From NCBI GenBank assembly GCA_045650565.1, contig JAZRRG010000068.1, positions 1-50,333 on the forward strand: a stretch of 50,333 bases of DNA, given 5' to 3'. A model generated the notes under the pieces. The model was not told the origin of the DNA, searched no databases, and was given only the letters and a program-made list of their open reading frames with translations. Position 1 is the first letter of the stretch, and each line of letters starts with the position of its first letter. Below, in pieces: positions 1 through 8,040 of this stretch. Both the position numbers and the translations under genes were made by a program. The DNA is from SIG565 sp045650565. GTDB lineage: Bacteria; Bacillota; Clostridia; Oscillospirales; Acutalibacteraceae.

Positions 1-5
1 ATCTT

Positions 6-24
6 CCCCCAGTAGAACTGGGGG
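6..24. repeat. Short perfect inverted repeat at window edge
   Basis: A 7-bp GC-rich stem (CCCCCAG / CTGGGGG) encloses a five-base loop; TTTATTT follows on the plus strand. It could be the terminator of a plus-strand gene outside the window, or a subterminal hairpin of an IS200/IS605-type element whose body lies outside. The sequence here cannot decide. Confidence 0.5.
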
Positions 25-51
25 TTTATTTCCACGTCTAAAGACACCAAT

Positions 52-82
52 AAAAAGCACATATTTTACATATGTGCTTTTT
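52..82 (-). terminator. spoIIE terminator overlapping its stop codon
   Basis: AAAAAGCACATAT pairs with ATATGTGCTTTTT across a five-base loop, giving a T-run on the minus strand. The spoIIE stop codon (66-68) lies in the loop, so the last codons of the gene form one arm of the terminator. The symmetric A/T flanks would also work on the plus strand. Confidence 0.8.
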
Positions 83-2372
83 CTATTATTGCCGCCATAA
101 CGGTTATGTCATCCTCGTGATTATCGCTTCTGCGCCGCTTAGCGCCAAGTGATATATGCTCACTTAATTCCTGCGCAGAGCCCTGCCACGCTTCGATTTC
201 GGCACATATCCATTCGGTGCCTTCGTTTGTGGCGCCATCCGATAAAAGCAGTAAAATATCGCCCGCACGCAAACGAATTGTTGCCTTATCAAAGGCGATA
301 TCCCTTAATATTCCTGCAGGTAGCGATGTACTTTGTGCCTTGCCCGTTCTACCGCTTCGGCGCACCAAGGTAGGTGCGGCACCCGCTTTTAATAAATCGC
401 ACCTGCCCGTATATAAATCAATAGCCGCAATATCAACCGATGCGGTTGACTCATCGGTAGATTTAAAAATCATTGAGGAATTTAAAATACCAAGAGAGCA
501 ATCATAACCGAAGCCCGCTTTGATGAGTCTACCCATTAGTCCTGCCGCCATTGCCGAATCTACAGCGGCACGGCCGCCCGTACCCATACCGTCACTCAGT
601 ACCATAACAAACCTACCCTTGCCATCAGGGAAATATCTGTAGGCATCTCCACACATACTGTGTGTCGAGGAGGTTATTTGGTTTACACCTATATCAACCT
701 TCAAGGTGCACTTTTCTACTATGCTTATAAGAGTTTCATCTCCAAACGAGGTAACACACGGCGGCTCAAAATCTCTATCAACCGATAAAGATACCTGCCG
801 CATTATTTGCATACGGTTTATTATCATATCCTTGGTGTTTTTAATGCGTATTTCAACGCTCATTCTACCGTATTTATCGATTTTACAGCAACAGCTATCG
901 GCGGCGATATCAAGTGTTTTGAGCGCAGACACAATATTATTTGCTGCCGAATTATCAAACACCTCGCCCGCCTCTATTTCCTCCACCATATCATTGAGCA
1001 AGCTTGCAATTCCTGTAAACTGGTCGGCGACAACGCCCCTCACCTCATCAATTCTTGACTCTGCGGCTATGCGTGAAGCATACTCTGTGTAGCACTGATA
1101 CACCGCACTGCCCACCGCCTGCAAGCGTGAGCATCTGCCTTTGAATTCATCGGTGGCAAATTCCTCGGGGTGATTATTACCTAATTTTACCGCCTTGGTC
1201 ATATCTATAACTGCCGTTACGGTATCGTTACGCTTACCCTCCCAGCAATGAACACGAAGTGCACAACCACGACAACCCTTTGCCTCAACACCATCGAATA
1301 CATCCGAAAAATCGGGTGCGTTGATTTTGGATAGCTCTGCCGCTACACTCTCAACCGTATCGGACACATCGCTTAATGCATTGGCAGCAAAACCCAGCCG
1401 CATAACAACCGACTTTTTAAGTCCCTCCGGTGCCTCAATAACGGGCAAGGGTGCCAAAAATTTACCGATTTTTACTCCTGCGGTTTTGGGAACGAGCAAA
1501 TAAATCACTGCCGCCACAACCGACTCAATTAAATAAAGCACCATATTTTTATCATTACTAAGTGAAGTGCATACAAACACCGTTGTTATAAATGCCGTTA
1601 GCACCCCATACTTACCTAGGGGTGCGAAAACGCCCGAAATCAGTCCCGCAAAGGCAAGTAAAATTACAATACCCGTATTACCGCCGCAAAGCAGTGCCGC
1701 TACCCCAAAGGTTATGCCGCAAACTGAGGACTGGGGTAGTCCTGCGAAACGAGCAGATAACATCAAAACGGCTATTGCCGCAATTCTACCGAGTGAAGCT
1801 TCACCAATACAAACAGGCAAAAGCCCTGACAGTATAATCCCTGCAGATATAGCCAATGAGCCCAAATCCTCACGAGAGAGTCCAACCGTTTTCTTTTTAA
1901 GCGCAGTCGCTGCCCTATTTAAAAAATATGCGCCGCCCGACGCCAACAATGCCTCTGCTACGGCTATTAATATTTCATCTGTATTGCTTTTTACCGCCAT
2001 AAGTCCCGTAGCTAACGACACCGAAAGCACGGTTAGCGACGAAAAATACGGCTTTGCGGCATTCTTAAAGGTGCCATTCGCCAAAAGCCGTATGGCACAT
2101 ATACCTAAAACCGATATTAGATACTTAAAGTACGACAGTTCGGTCGGCGCCCATAAATATCCAAGGGCAGCACCCGCACCCGATGCTATTATGTACGGGT
2201 TAGTAATTCCTCCGACAAAGGCCAATCCGAAGGGCACCATACCGCCAAGTATTTTTCCTCTTGTGGTTAGAAATCCCAAAAACGCAAAAATTAAGTGTTT
2301 AAAAATCGCCTCCGCTATATCCACCGCTGTAGGAACAGCAACCAGCTGACCCACCTTTGCACCGTTTTTCAT
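66..2372 (-). CDS. spoIIE: Stage II sporulation protein E (PP2C phosphatase)
   Basis: Membrane-bound PP2C-type phosphatase that dephosphorylates the anti-anti-sigma factor SpoIIAA at the asymmetric septum and so releases sigma-F in the forespore. The N-terminal ~300 residues hold about ten hydrophobic segments, followed by a cytoplasmic linker with a cysteine cluster (CRGCALRVHC) and a C-terminal PP2C domain with the metal-binding motifs LSDGMGTGG and LLLSDGATNE. Length (about 768 aa) is close to the 827 aa of Bacillus. A GTG three codons upstream (2381) is possible, but the ATG at 2372 sits better behind GGCGGTGAG. It has its own promoter and terminator. Confidence 0.96.
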   Translation of the reverse strand: MKNGAKVGQLVAVPTAVDIAEAIFKHLIFAFLGFLTTRGKILGGMVPFGLAFVGGITNPYIIASGAGAALGYLWAPTELSYFKYLISVLGICAIRLLANGTFKNAAKPYFSSLTVLSVSLATGLMAVKSNTDEILIAVAEALLASGGAYFLNRAATALKKKTVGLSREDLGSLAISAGIILSGLLPVCIGEASLGRIAAIAVLMLSARFAGLPQSSVCGITFGVAALLCGGNTGIVILLAFAGLISGVFAPLGKYGVLTAFITTVFVCTSLSNDKNMVLYLIESVVAAVIYLLVPKTAGVKIGKFLAPLPVIEAPEGLKKSVVMRLGFAANALSDVSDTVESVAAELSKINAPDFSDVFDGVEAKGCRGCALRVHCWEGKRNDTVTAVIDMTKAVKLGNNHPEEFATDEFKGRCSRLQAVGSAVYQCYTEYASRIAAESRIDEVRGVVADQFTGIASLLNDMVEEIEAGEVFDNSAANNIVSALKTLDIAADSCCCKIDKYGRMSVEIRIKNTKDMIINRMQIMRQVSLSVDRDFEPPCVTSFGDETLISIVEKCTLKVDIGVNQITSSTHSMCGDAYRYFPDGKGRFVMVLSDGMGTGGRAAVDSAMAAGLMGRLIKAGFGYDCSLGILNSSMIFKSTDESTASVDIAAIDLYTGRCDLLKAGAAPTLVRRSGRTGKAQSTSLPAGILRDIAFDKATIRLRAGDILLLLSDGATNEGTEWICAEIEAWQGSAQELSEHISLGAKRRRSDNHEDDITVMAAIIEKAHM

Positions 2373-2402
2373 TTTTCTCACCGCCGATAATTTAGTACCT
2401 TA

Positions 2403-2436
2403 ATTATACCGCTTGTCCTACCCATTATTTTGTCAA
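2403..2436 (-). promoter_or_regulatory. spoIIE promoter, 22-bp spacer (Spo0A-type)
   Basis: On the minus strand TTGACA (2431-2436) and TATAAT (2403-2408) are both perfect consensus but lie 22 bp apart instead of 17. This is the known hallmark of Spo0A-activated sigma-A promoters: in Bacillus spoIIG has 22 bp and spoIIE 21 bp. The -35 region reads TGTCAAA on the plus strand, one base from the Spo0A box TGTCGAA. The leader to the ATG is about 24 nt. Confidence 0.8.
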
Positions 2437-2483
2437 AACTGCACCGAACTTTTAATTACTTTTTGTTTTAAAAATTAAGGTAT

Positions 2484-2490
2484 TGTCGAG
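2484..2490 (+). promoter_or_regulatory. Candidate Spo0A box upstream of spoIIE
   Basis: TGTCGAG matches the Spo0A core TGTCGAA at 6 of 7 bases and lies about 48 bp upstream of the -35 element. A weaker inverted copy (TTCGATG, 2500-2506) follows. Assignment rests on the motif and on the known Spo0A control of spoIIE. Confidence 0.45.
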
Positions 2491-2512
2491 AAAAAGGTTT
2501 TCGATGGAAACA

Positions 2513-2546
2513 AAAAAGCACCCAACTGGATAGTTGGGTGCTTTTT
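2513..2546. terminator. Terminator of the spoIIIA-Asp23 operon
   Basis: A 15-bp perfect stem (AAAAAGCACCCAACT / AGTTGGGTGCTTTTT) with a GGAT loop directly follows the Asp23 gene on the minus strand and precedes the spoIIE promoter. Flanking A and T runs make it usable in both directions. Confidence 0.9.
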
Positions 2547-2552
2547 GTTTCT

Positions 2553-2900
2553 TTACGCTTCTTCCTCGGCTAAATCGGCTATAAGAACATTAACACGGGT
2601 TATGGCGTTACCCGTCATATCCTGTAATTTATCCTTAACATTTGCCTGTACTGCCTCTGCTATGGTTTTAACCTTGAAGCCGGGCTTTACCGATACATAA
2701 ACACTTATATCAATAGCGCCGTTTTTAACCGCCACCTTAACGGGCTTAAGCGGTGAGCCGCCGTTTACAACGCCCTTTATATCAAGACTTCTATTCGCCA
2801 TTGCCGCAACGCCCTCAACCTCAAGTGTAGCCAAGGAGACCATTTTTTCAATTACATCAGTGTTAATGCCGAGGCCGCCCGAAAACGAAATATTTGACAT
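2553..2900 (-). CDS. Asp23/Gls24 family envelope stress protein (YqhY-like)
   Basis: Asp23/Gls24 (DUF322) family protein of 115 aa; Bacillus YqhY is the nearest functional reference and is linked to acetyl-CoA carboxylase and fatty-acid synthesis. The typical core is visible: an N-terminal ISFSGGLGINTDVIEKMVSL segment, then EVEGVAA and alternating beta strands ending in VNVLIADL. The start at 2900 follows GGAGGAG at 7 nt; an upstream in-frame ATG has no such site. It is the last gene after spoIIIAH, as yqhY lies near spoIIIA in Bacillus, and is probably cotranscribed. Confidence 0.88.
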   Translation of the reverse strand: MSNISFSGGLGINTDVIEKMVSLATLEVEGVAAMANRSLDIKGVVNGGSPLKPVKVAVKNGAIDISVYVSVKPGFKVKTIAEAVQANVKDKLQDMTGNAITRVNVLIADLAEEEA

Positions 2901-2985
2901 AATAAACTCCTCCGTTTCAACATCATTTATTTTACTGAAAACATATTTATTAAGTTTATTATACCACATTTTACTATAAACACAA

Positions 2986-3525
2986 CTATTTTACGGTAAG
3001 AATTTTAATTTTATCGACCGAATAACCGCTTTGTGCCCCTGCTACATCCTGTATTTGTAGGGTTTGAGCCGATGTTAAGCTCTCAGCGCTTACAACAATA
3101 TTTACATCGTTATCTCCTATAATTGCCAATGCCTTTGAAAAGCCCTTTGCCTTAAGCAGTGTTTCGATGTTATCCTCCGCCGTTTGCCTTGCGGCTATTG
3201 ATGCCGCCTTTTCCACCGCCGCCTTGACAGTAGCCGCATCGTTTCCTGCACTTTTTATGGTTTCCTCAAGCTCTTCCTTTATTTCGGCACGGCTTTCATT
3301 TCTCTCTTTTCGTGCCTTTGTGAAATAATCATCGGCATTAGCGCCCGTCTCCAATGCATCCGACTCGGCGCTTCCGTCAACATACTCGGCCTGACCGAGA
3401 TATTTTGTGGAATCATTGTCGGTCTGGGGCGCATATTTCATATTAAACCAAACCGCCGCACCCAGCGCCACTATCATAACCGCCAATACTAGCTGACTTT
3501 TTCCTAAAACCTTTCCTTTTTTCAT
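2986..3525 (-). CDS. spoIIIAH: Stage III sporulation protein AH
   Basis: Mother-cell membrane protein whose extracellular domain, related to the YscJ/FliF ring-building fold, meets SpoIIQ in the intermembrane space to form the channel between mother cell and forespore. One membrane segment (about residues 10-28) precedes a charged Glu/Lys-rich helical linker and a C-terminal alpha/beta domain (about residues 95-179). The length of 179 aa is slightly shorter than the Bacillus protein. It follows spoIIIAG after 3 nt. Its likely partner is the LytM protein at 39615-40313. Confidence 0.93.
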   Translation of the reverse strand: MKKGKVLGKSQLVLAVMIVALGAAVWFNMKYAPQTDNDSTKYLGQAEYVDGSAESDALETGANADDYFTKARKERNESRAEIKEELEETIKSAGNDAATVKAAVEKAASIAARQTAEDNIETLLKAKGFSKALAIIGDNDVNIVVSAESLTSAQTLQIQDVAGAQSGYSVDKIKILTVK

Positions 3526-3528
3526 AAT

Positions 3529-4068
3529 TTAGGTTCCTCCCTTGCCTGATATATAAATTCTTTTTGATGTTACCGATAAGGTAGCCGTTAAGGCATTTTT
3601 TATTTTTTCGTTAAGCACCTCGCTATTCGGACCGTTATACACAACTGCAACTCCCCGTATTTGCGGTAATTCTTCATTTACGATAAGTGCATTCTCATTC
3701 CCCGAAGAATCGGTTATGATAACACGGTTTTGCTTTGAGTCGCTTGAATTCTCATTTAATGTATCGCTGTTTCGGTTGCTGTCGCTCACCGCTGTTTCAT
3801 CGGCATAATTATATTTAACCCCGCTATCGAGCGTTACCACTACCGTAACCGCACGGTATGAAGTGATATCCCGTACCAGCTTTTCAATGTCATTCTCAAG
3901 GGACGCCTTATATTCGTTTATGTCAAATTCGCTTGACTTTTCTACAGTATTTTGGGTTGGTGTAAACAACCCCGAAAAAACTATCAGCAAAACACCCAAA
4001 ACACCAAGAAGCATTATAAGCTTACCCTTTTTCGAGCGAGAAAATATCTTTTTAAACCTCTCAAGCAT
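3529..4068 (-). CDS. spoIIIAG: Stage III sporulation protein AG
   Basis: Component of the SpoIIIA complex that forms a large ring in the mother-cell membrane (known for the family). A basic N-terminus is followed by one membrane segment (about residues 19-36); the rest is extracellular, with a Ser/Asn/Asp-rich insertion (about residues 90-112) before the C-terminal ring-building part ending in TSKRIYISGKGG. The ATG at 4068 overlaps the spoIIIAF stop by 8 nt. A TTG two codons upstream is less likely because it is too close to GGTGA. Confidence 0.93.
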   Translation of the reverse strand: MLERFKKIFSRSKKGKLIMLLGVLGVLLIVFSGLFTPTQNTVEKSSEFDINEYKASLENDIEKLVRDITSYRAVTVVVTLDSGVKYNYADETAVSDSNRNSDTLNENSSDSKQNRVIITDSSGNENALIVNEELPQIRGVAVVYNGPNSEVLNEKIKNALTATLSVTSKRIYISGKGGT

Positions 4069-4495
4069 ATACAACCGTCACCCTTTTGGCATCCACCATC
4101 TTTTCAAATATTTCTCTAACCTTGTCTTCTTCGCACTCGGTATACACCGTTATACTGTTAATATATATGCTGCCGTACTCATCAATATTAGTGTTTACTA
4201 TAACTTTTTTATAGTCAATTCTGTTTTCTTCAAGCAGCGTTTCGCACAAAAACTGCGCTTGAACATCGGCTGCGGCGGTAACATCAGCCGATACTGAATC
4301 TGTAGAGGGTAAATCTACCTTAATATCAATTTTTAAAGCCGTAACGAAGAATGTAACGCAAATGCATAAAAACAAGAGCGAAAAGGCATATTTCACCGAT
4401 TTTTGCATATTACCCGATGGATAGAGCTGTGTTAATGCGCCTATGAATATGGCAGCCGCACTAAAGCCGACCAAAATTTGTTTTAATGCTTCCAT
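4061..4495 (-). CDS. spoIIIAF: Stage III sporulation protein AF
   Basis: SpoIIIAF, 144 aa: two N-terminal membrane segments (about residues 4-24 and 31-53) and a C-terminal soluble domain with the pattern QFLCETLLEENR followed by alternating strands. In the family this domain shares the ring-building fold of SpoIIIAG and SpoIIIAH. It overlaps spoIIIAG by 8 nt and lies 8 nt behind spoIIIAE, indicating translational coupling in the operon. Length is shorter than the ~206 aa of Bacillus but usual for clostridia. Confidence 0.9.
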   Translation of the reverse strand: MEALKQILVGFSAAAIFIGALTQLYPSGNMQKSVKYAFSLLFLCICVTFFVTALKIDIKVDLPSTDSVSADVTAAADVQAQFLCETLLEENRIDYKKVIVNTNIDEYGSIYINSITVYTECEEDKVREIFEKMVDAKRVTVVYA

Positions 4496-4503
4496 TTTTT
4501 CCT

Positions 4504-5601
4504 CTATTTTTTTATTAACACCGAAATTGATATAGTAAACAATGCGCCGACAAATAAAATTATTCCCATCAACACCGAAATTAAGCTATCTACCGCCTTA
4601 AGCACCCCTGTCACCTTGAGAGATAGCACATTTGAAACACCGTTTGCAAGCATTATTACAACCCGCCACAAAAACAGCTCGATTATCAGCGGCAAAAGTA
4701 TAAGCACCACCGCCACCACGGCATAAACTCCTACCGAGCTTCTAAGCAGCTGCACCGATGCCGTAACGGTTGTGAGCGCTTCGCTAAGTGCAGGACCTGC
4801 AACAGGGACAAAGGATGCCACAAAAAATTTTGCCGTTTTAACGCCTACTGTATCGGCGGCGGTATTAAGTGTGGTTTGTAGTGATAAAAGTCCCGCAAAA
4901 GCCGTAAAAATAAGGGCTAAACCCCAAAGTGCAACGTTTTTTACCGCCGTTACAAGACTGTTATCCTTAATAAGCGGGGACACACCTGATGCGAGTCCCA
5001 ACCCAAAATACGCACACATAAGCGGAACTATTATAAATGCCGCTGCTTGTACAATAATTTCGGCGGCGAGAAGCAGTAGTCCGCTTGAAACGGTAGCGGC
5101 TGTAGGTGTACCTGAAAGTAAAATTATGCCCGAATAAACAGGCACGAAGGAAAGCATAAAAATACCCGTTCCCTTTATTGCATCAACCGATGCGGCTATT
5201 ACCGAAATCACTCCATCGGCAATACTTATGCACACTATAACTGAAAAGATAAAGCTAAGTGAACGACCAAGCTCCCCGCCAGAATTGGTAAACGCCTCCA
5301 CCGTTGCCGATAAAATCATAACCGCCGCAATCAGCGCTAATGCCCTAAAGGGTGCATTTCCACCACTTTTGAAAAATGATAAAATATGCGAAAAAACATT
5401 TTTTGCGGTTAGGTTTTTATTCCAATTAGTGTCACTTATATCTATGTTGTTTTGCTCAAAAAAGTTCTTAATTTCATCCGGCAGCGACTCGGTTATATCA
5501 GACACTCCGCTGTTCTCAACCGTTTGGCTGTAAACATCGGTAGCCGATACCGGCAAAGAAAACAAAAACACGAAAATTAAAGCAAGAATAATTTTTTTCA
5601 T
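4504..5601 (-). CDS. spoIIIAE: Stage III sporulation protein AE
   Basis: Polytopic membrane protein of the SpoIIIA complex, 365 aa. It begins with a cleavable-type signal sequence (about residues 1-20, ending VSATD), then a short extracellular segment, then about eight membrane spans. Glycine- and alanine-rich spans such as the one containing VPVAGPALSEALTTV are typical of SpoIIIAE. It starts one base after the spoIIIAD stop, so the two are translationally coupled. In the family it is thought to form part of the transport channel. Confidence 0.94.
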   Translation of the reverse strand: MKKIILALIFVFLFSLPVSATDVYSQTVENSGVSDITESLPDEIKNFFEQNNIDISDTNWNKNLTAKNVFSHILSFFKSGGNAPFRALALIAAVMILSATVEAFTNSGGELGRSLSFIFSVIVCISIADGVISVIAASVDAIKGTGIFMLSFVPVYSGIILLSGTPTAATVSSGLLLLAAEIIVQAAAFIIVPLMCAYFGLGLASGVSPLIKDNSLVTAVKNVALWGLALIFTAFAGLLSLQTTLNTAADTVGVKTAKFFVASFVPVAGPALSEALTTVTASVQLLRSSVGVYAVVAVVLILLPLIIELFLWRVVIMLANGVSNVLSLKVTGVLKAVDSLISVLMGIILFVGALFTISISVLIKK

Positions 5602-5602
5602 T

Positions 5603-5989
5603 TTAATTTATAAGCTGTGTAATCACCGAAAAAAGCTCGGTAAGCAGAGGCACGGTTATAACAAACACGGCAGCCCTGCCTACAAGCTCGGCTTTTGCGG
5701 CTACGGCGCTTTGCCCGAAATCTCGGCAGGTGTCGGCAATGAATTGTGTTATGTATCCTATTGCCAAAACCTTTAATGCTACCGAAAACCTACTGCTTTG
5801 TATACCCGATGCCTTAAGCGCCGACAAAAACTCGGCTGCGGGTGTTTTAAGTGCAGAAATCACGCCCACCAAAATTATACAGCCCACCGCTACAGTAATT
5901 ACAACAGCATATTCCTTTTTATAATTTCCTATTACTACCGATAGCATTACTGCTATAAGGCAAATTCCCAACGCTTCAAAAAGTTCCAT
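5603..5989 (-). CDS. spoIIIAD: Stage III sporulation protein AD
   Basis: Integral membrane protein of 128 aa with about four hydrophobic spans and the conserved segment FIADTCRDFGQSAVAAKAEL that marks SpoIIIAD. The ATG at 5989 follows the spoIIIAC stop by one base and gives the usual N-terminus (MELFEALGI); a TTG four codons upstream, inside the spoIIIAC end, is the alternative. No clear ribosome binding site is present, so reinitiation from spoIIIAC is likely. Confidence 0.92.
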   Translation of the reverse strand: MELFEALGICLIAVMLSVVIGNYKKEYAVVITVAVGCIILVGVISALKTPAAEFLSALKASGIQSSRFSVALKVLAIGYITQFIADTCRDFGQSAVAAKAELVGRAAVFVITVPLLTELFSVITQLIN

Positions 5990-5990
5990 T

Positions 5991-6185
5991 TTAAAGCCCA
6001 AATACTTTTTTTACGGTATCAAAAAGTTCCCCTATAACATTAACTATCATAAGAAGAACAACAACCAGTCCTGCAAGGGTTGTGAGCATCGCCTGTTCTT
6101 CTCTGCCCGAGCGCACCAGTACCTGATGCAGTACCGTTACAATTATGCCGATGGCGGCCACCTTGAAAATAAAATCAACATCCAT
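5991..6185 (-). CDS. spoIIIAC: Stage III sporulation protein AC
   Basis: Very small membrane protein (64 aa) with two spans separated by a basic turn (VLVRSGREEQAML), the standard SpoIIIAC layout. It sits between spoIIIAB (9 nt gap) and spoIIIAD (1 nt gap). It is a conserved part of the SpoIIIA complex; its mechanistic role is not defined by sequence. Confidence 0.92.
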   Translation of the reverse strand: MDVDFIFKVAAIGIIVTVLHQVLVRSGREEQAMLTTLAGLVVVLLMIVNVIGELFDTVKKVFGL

Positions 6186-6194
6186 TTTATCACC

Positions 6195-6656
6195 TTAAAT
6201 AAGTATTATTGCTATACCCAAGCCACCAAAAAACCCAAGACTTTTCATTATTTTTGACTTTTCGGTATACTGTTTTTTGGCAGTGTTTAACCTGTCTGTC
6301 AGCTCCGACTCATATAACGCACAAAGCTTGATTTGTTGTTCGGTGTCCCCCATACCAAGCTGACTAAAGAACTCATATATAATCCTTTCATCCTCACTGT
6401 TTAGTCCGCTCTCCTTTAGGGTGATTTTAAAAGGGTTAAGCACCGAAAAATATTTTTGGCTCATCGGCAGCCCGCTTATAATCTTATTAAGCTCGGCTGA
6501 AGAGTACCGTATTTTCCCCGCAATAAGATGTATGCTCATTACATACCAATCAAGCGCCGCTACACGATGCTTTAACTCGTTGGACAAAGTAACTCCAATA
6601 CCTGTAGTGGCAGCGGTTATAAGTGCCAATCCAAAAAATTTAACTATGTACTGCAT
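6195..6656 (-). CDS. spoIIIAB: Stage III sporulation protein AB
   Basis: SpoIIIAB, 153 aa: an N-terminal hydrophobic segment, a helical middle part and a C-terminal hydrophobic end (KSLGFFGGLGIAIILI). The fold is related to GspF-type membrane platform proteins of type II secretion (family knowledge), consistent with a role next to the ATPase SpoIIIAA. Its first 17 nt overlap the end of spoIIIAA, indicating coupling. Confidence 0.92.
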   Translation of the reverse strand: MQYIVKFFGLALITAATTGIGVTLSNELKHRVAALDWYVMSIHLIAGKIRYSSAELNKIISGLPMSQKYFSVLNPFKITLKESGLNSEDERIIYEFFSQLGMGDTEQQIKLCALYESELTDRLNTAKKQYTEKSKIMKSLGFFGGLGIAIILI

Positions 6657-7503
6657 TTATTAGCTCCTGTGCTCCCAGCACCATACCTTTATCCCTATTT
6701 TCATTATTAAGTATTGCTACTGTATTTACAGCGCCAGAGAGTATAAGCTGCCTTGTTACCTTGCGGGACATAAGTTCTTCCCTATTTCCTATATGAGCCG
6801 TTGTTAAAACTGCGGCACCGCCATTTACCGAATCAAACACTCGGTTTAATTCCTTCTCTGTACCTATTTCATCAAAGGCAATATATTGGGGTGACATTGT
6901 ACGCAATGCTATTTCAATACCCCTCTCTTTTTGTATGCCAAAAAGCACATCGGTATTAGGTCCTAAATCGTTATATATGCATCCGGAGCTGAAAGCCGAA
7001 ATTTCGCCTCGTGTATCCACAACCGAAACCTTAAAATTACGGTAGGACAGCTGCCTCACCAAATCTCGCAAAACTGTTGTTTTGCCGCTGCCGGGCGGTC
7101 CTGCAATCAGCACCCCGCCTGTAGTTAATTCTTCGGTTAAAAATGTGGCGGCACCGAACATCTCACGGGCAACTCTTATATTAACGGATGAAAATTCATA
7201 TAGATTATCGCCCGAAAAATTTCCCACAACACCTGCCCTGTGACCGCCCTTTAAGGATATATACCCTTGGTTTAGCTCATCGGTATGGGCATAAACCGAA
7301 CTATTGCAAAGCATCCTTACAGTCTCAGCTATATCATACTGACTGAGCACGATTTTTAAGAAAAGCGGTCCGTTAGCGCTCATCACACATATTTTCCCAC
7401 CCGAACGCAGACGAATTTCCTCGACGGTGTTTTTTATGTTATCGGGCAAATCGCTCACCGCTGCTGAAATTTTAAGAGGAAGCTGTTTTAGTAAATCGGT
7501 CAT
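6640..7503 (-). CDS. spoIIIAA: Stage III sporulation protein AA (ATPase)
   Basis: Cytoplasmic secretion-type ATPase of the SpoIIIA complex, 287 aa. Walker A GPPGSGKTT lies at about residues 135-143 and the Walker B region is YIAFDEIG; the IRLR..GK and GHRAGVVG segments before it are family signatures. The ATG at 7503 follows GGTGG at 7 nt; extending upstream adds only hydrophobic residues with no binding site. It is the first gene of the minus-strand spoIIIA operon. A sigma-E promoter is expected, but I found none with confidence between it and the rplL terminator. Confidence 0.95.
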   Translation of the reverse strand: MTDLLKQLPLKISAAVSDLPDNIKNTVEEIRLRSGGKICVMSANGPLFLKIVLSQYDIAETVRMLCNSSVYAHTDELNQGYISLKGGHRAGVVGNFSGDNLYEFSSVNIRVAREMFGAATFLTEELTTGGVLIAGPPGSGKTTVLRDLVRQLSYRNFKVSVVDTRGEISAFSSGCIYNDLGPNTDVLFGIQKERGIEIALRTMSPQYIAFDEIGTEKELNRVFDSVNGGAAVLTTAHIGNREELMSRKVTRQLILSGAVNTVAILNNENRDKGMVLGAQELINAVHS

Positions 7504-7581
7504 GAAAGTACCACCAATAAATGTTATGCGGACAAGTAAAAAAAAATAACCTTCTGCCATTAAACAAAAGGTTAAAAATAA

Positions 7582-7603
7582 AAAGCCCACACATGTGGGC
7601 TTT
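7582..7603 (-). terminator. Terminator after rplL
   Basis: A 9-bp stem (AAAGCCCAC / GTGGGCTTT) with a four-base loop is followed on the minus strand by TTTTTATTTTT. It ends the rplJ-rplL unit and separates it from spoIIIAA. Confidence 0.85.
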
Positions 7604-7622
7604 AAATTCTATTAAACTATAA

Positions 7623-8000
7623 TTACTTAAGTTCAACAGTTGCGCCAACCTCTGTGAGCTTAGCTTTGATTTCTTCAGCTTCTTCCTTAGAAGCAGCTTC
7701 TTTAAGGGTTTTGGGAGCACCATCAACCAATGCCTTTGCCTCTGCAAGACCAAGACCTGTGATTTCACGAACTGCCTTAATAACCTTAATTTTCTCAGCA
7801 CCGGCTGAAGCGAGAACTACATCAAATTCGCTCTTCTCCTCTGCTGCTGCGGCACCACCTGCTGCGGGAGCTGCTACTGCAACTGCTGCTGCGGCGGATA
7901 CGCCAAATTCTTCTTCTACTGCTTTAACGAGCTCAGAAAGCTCAAGAACTGTAAGAGTCTTTAACTCTTCAACGATAGCTGTAATTTTTTCTGCTGCCAT
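7623..8000 (-). CDS. rplL: 50S ribosomal protein L7/L12
   Basis: Stalk protein of the large subunit that recruits translational GTPases; 125 aa. The N-terminal dimerisation helices (LKTLTVLELSELVKAVEEEFGV) are followed by an Ala/Gly-rich hinge (about residues 38-54) and the conserved C-terminal domain (EKIKVIKAVREITGLGLAEA). The ATG at 8000 is preceded by GGAGG at 8 nt; an upstream ATG gives an atypical MEENK extension. It lies about 40 nt after rplJ in the L10 operon and is followed by a terminator, not by rpoB. Confidence 0.98.
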   Translation of the reverse strand: MAAEKITAIVEELKTLTVLELSELVKAVEEEFGVSAAAAVAVAAPAAGGAAAAEEKSEFDVVLASAGAEKIKVIKAVREITGLGLAEAKALVDGAPKTLKEAASKEEAEEIKAKLTEVGATVELK

Positions 8001-8040
8001 TTTATTTTCCTCCAATAATAAATAAATTTGTTTTTAATGA

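Noticed and set aside
1567..2349. Long open frame (260 codons) on the plus strand opposite spoIIE
   Set aside because: It is the mirror of the membrane domain of spoIIE; it has no ribosome binding site, and its Pro/Ser/Ala-rich composition is typical of antisense frames.
7503..7550. CATAACAT as a sigma-E -10 element before spoIIIAA
   Set aside because: It would leave too short a leader to hold the GGTGG ribosome binding site, and the -35 match is poor.
7654..8025. Plus-strand Ala/Ser-rich frame opposite rplL
   Set aside because: It is the mirror of the Ala-rich rplL sequence.
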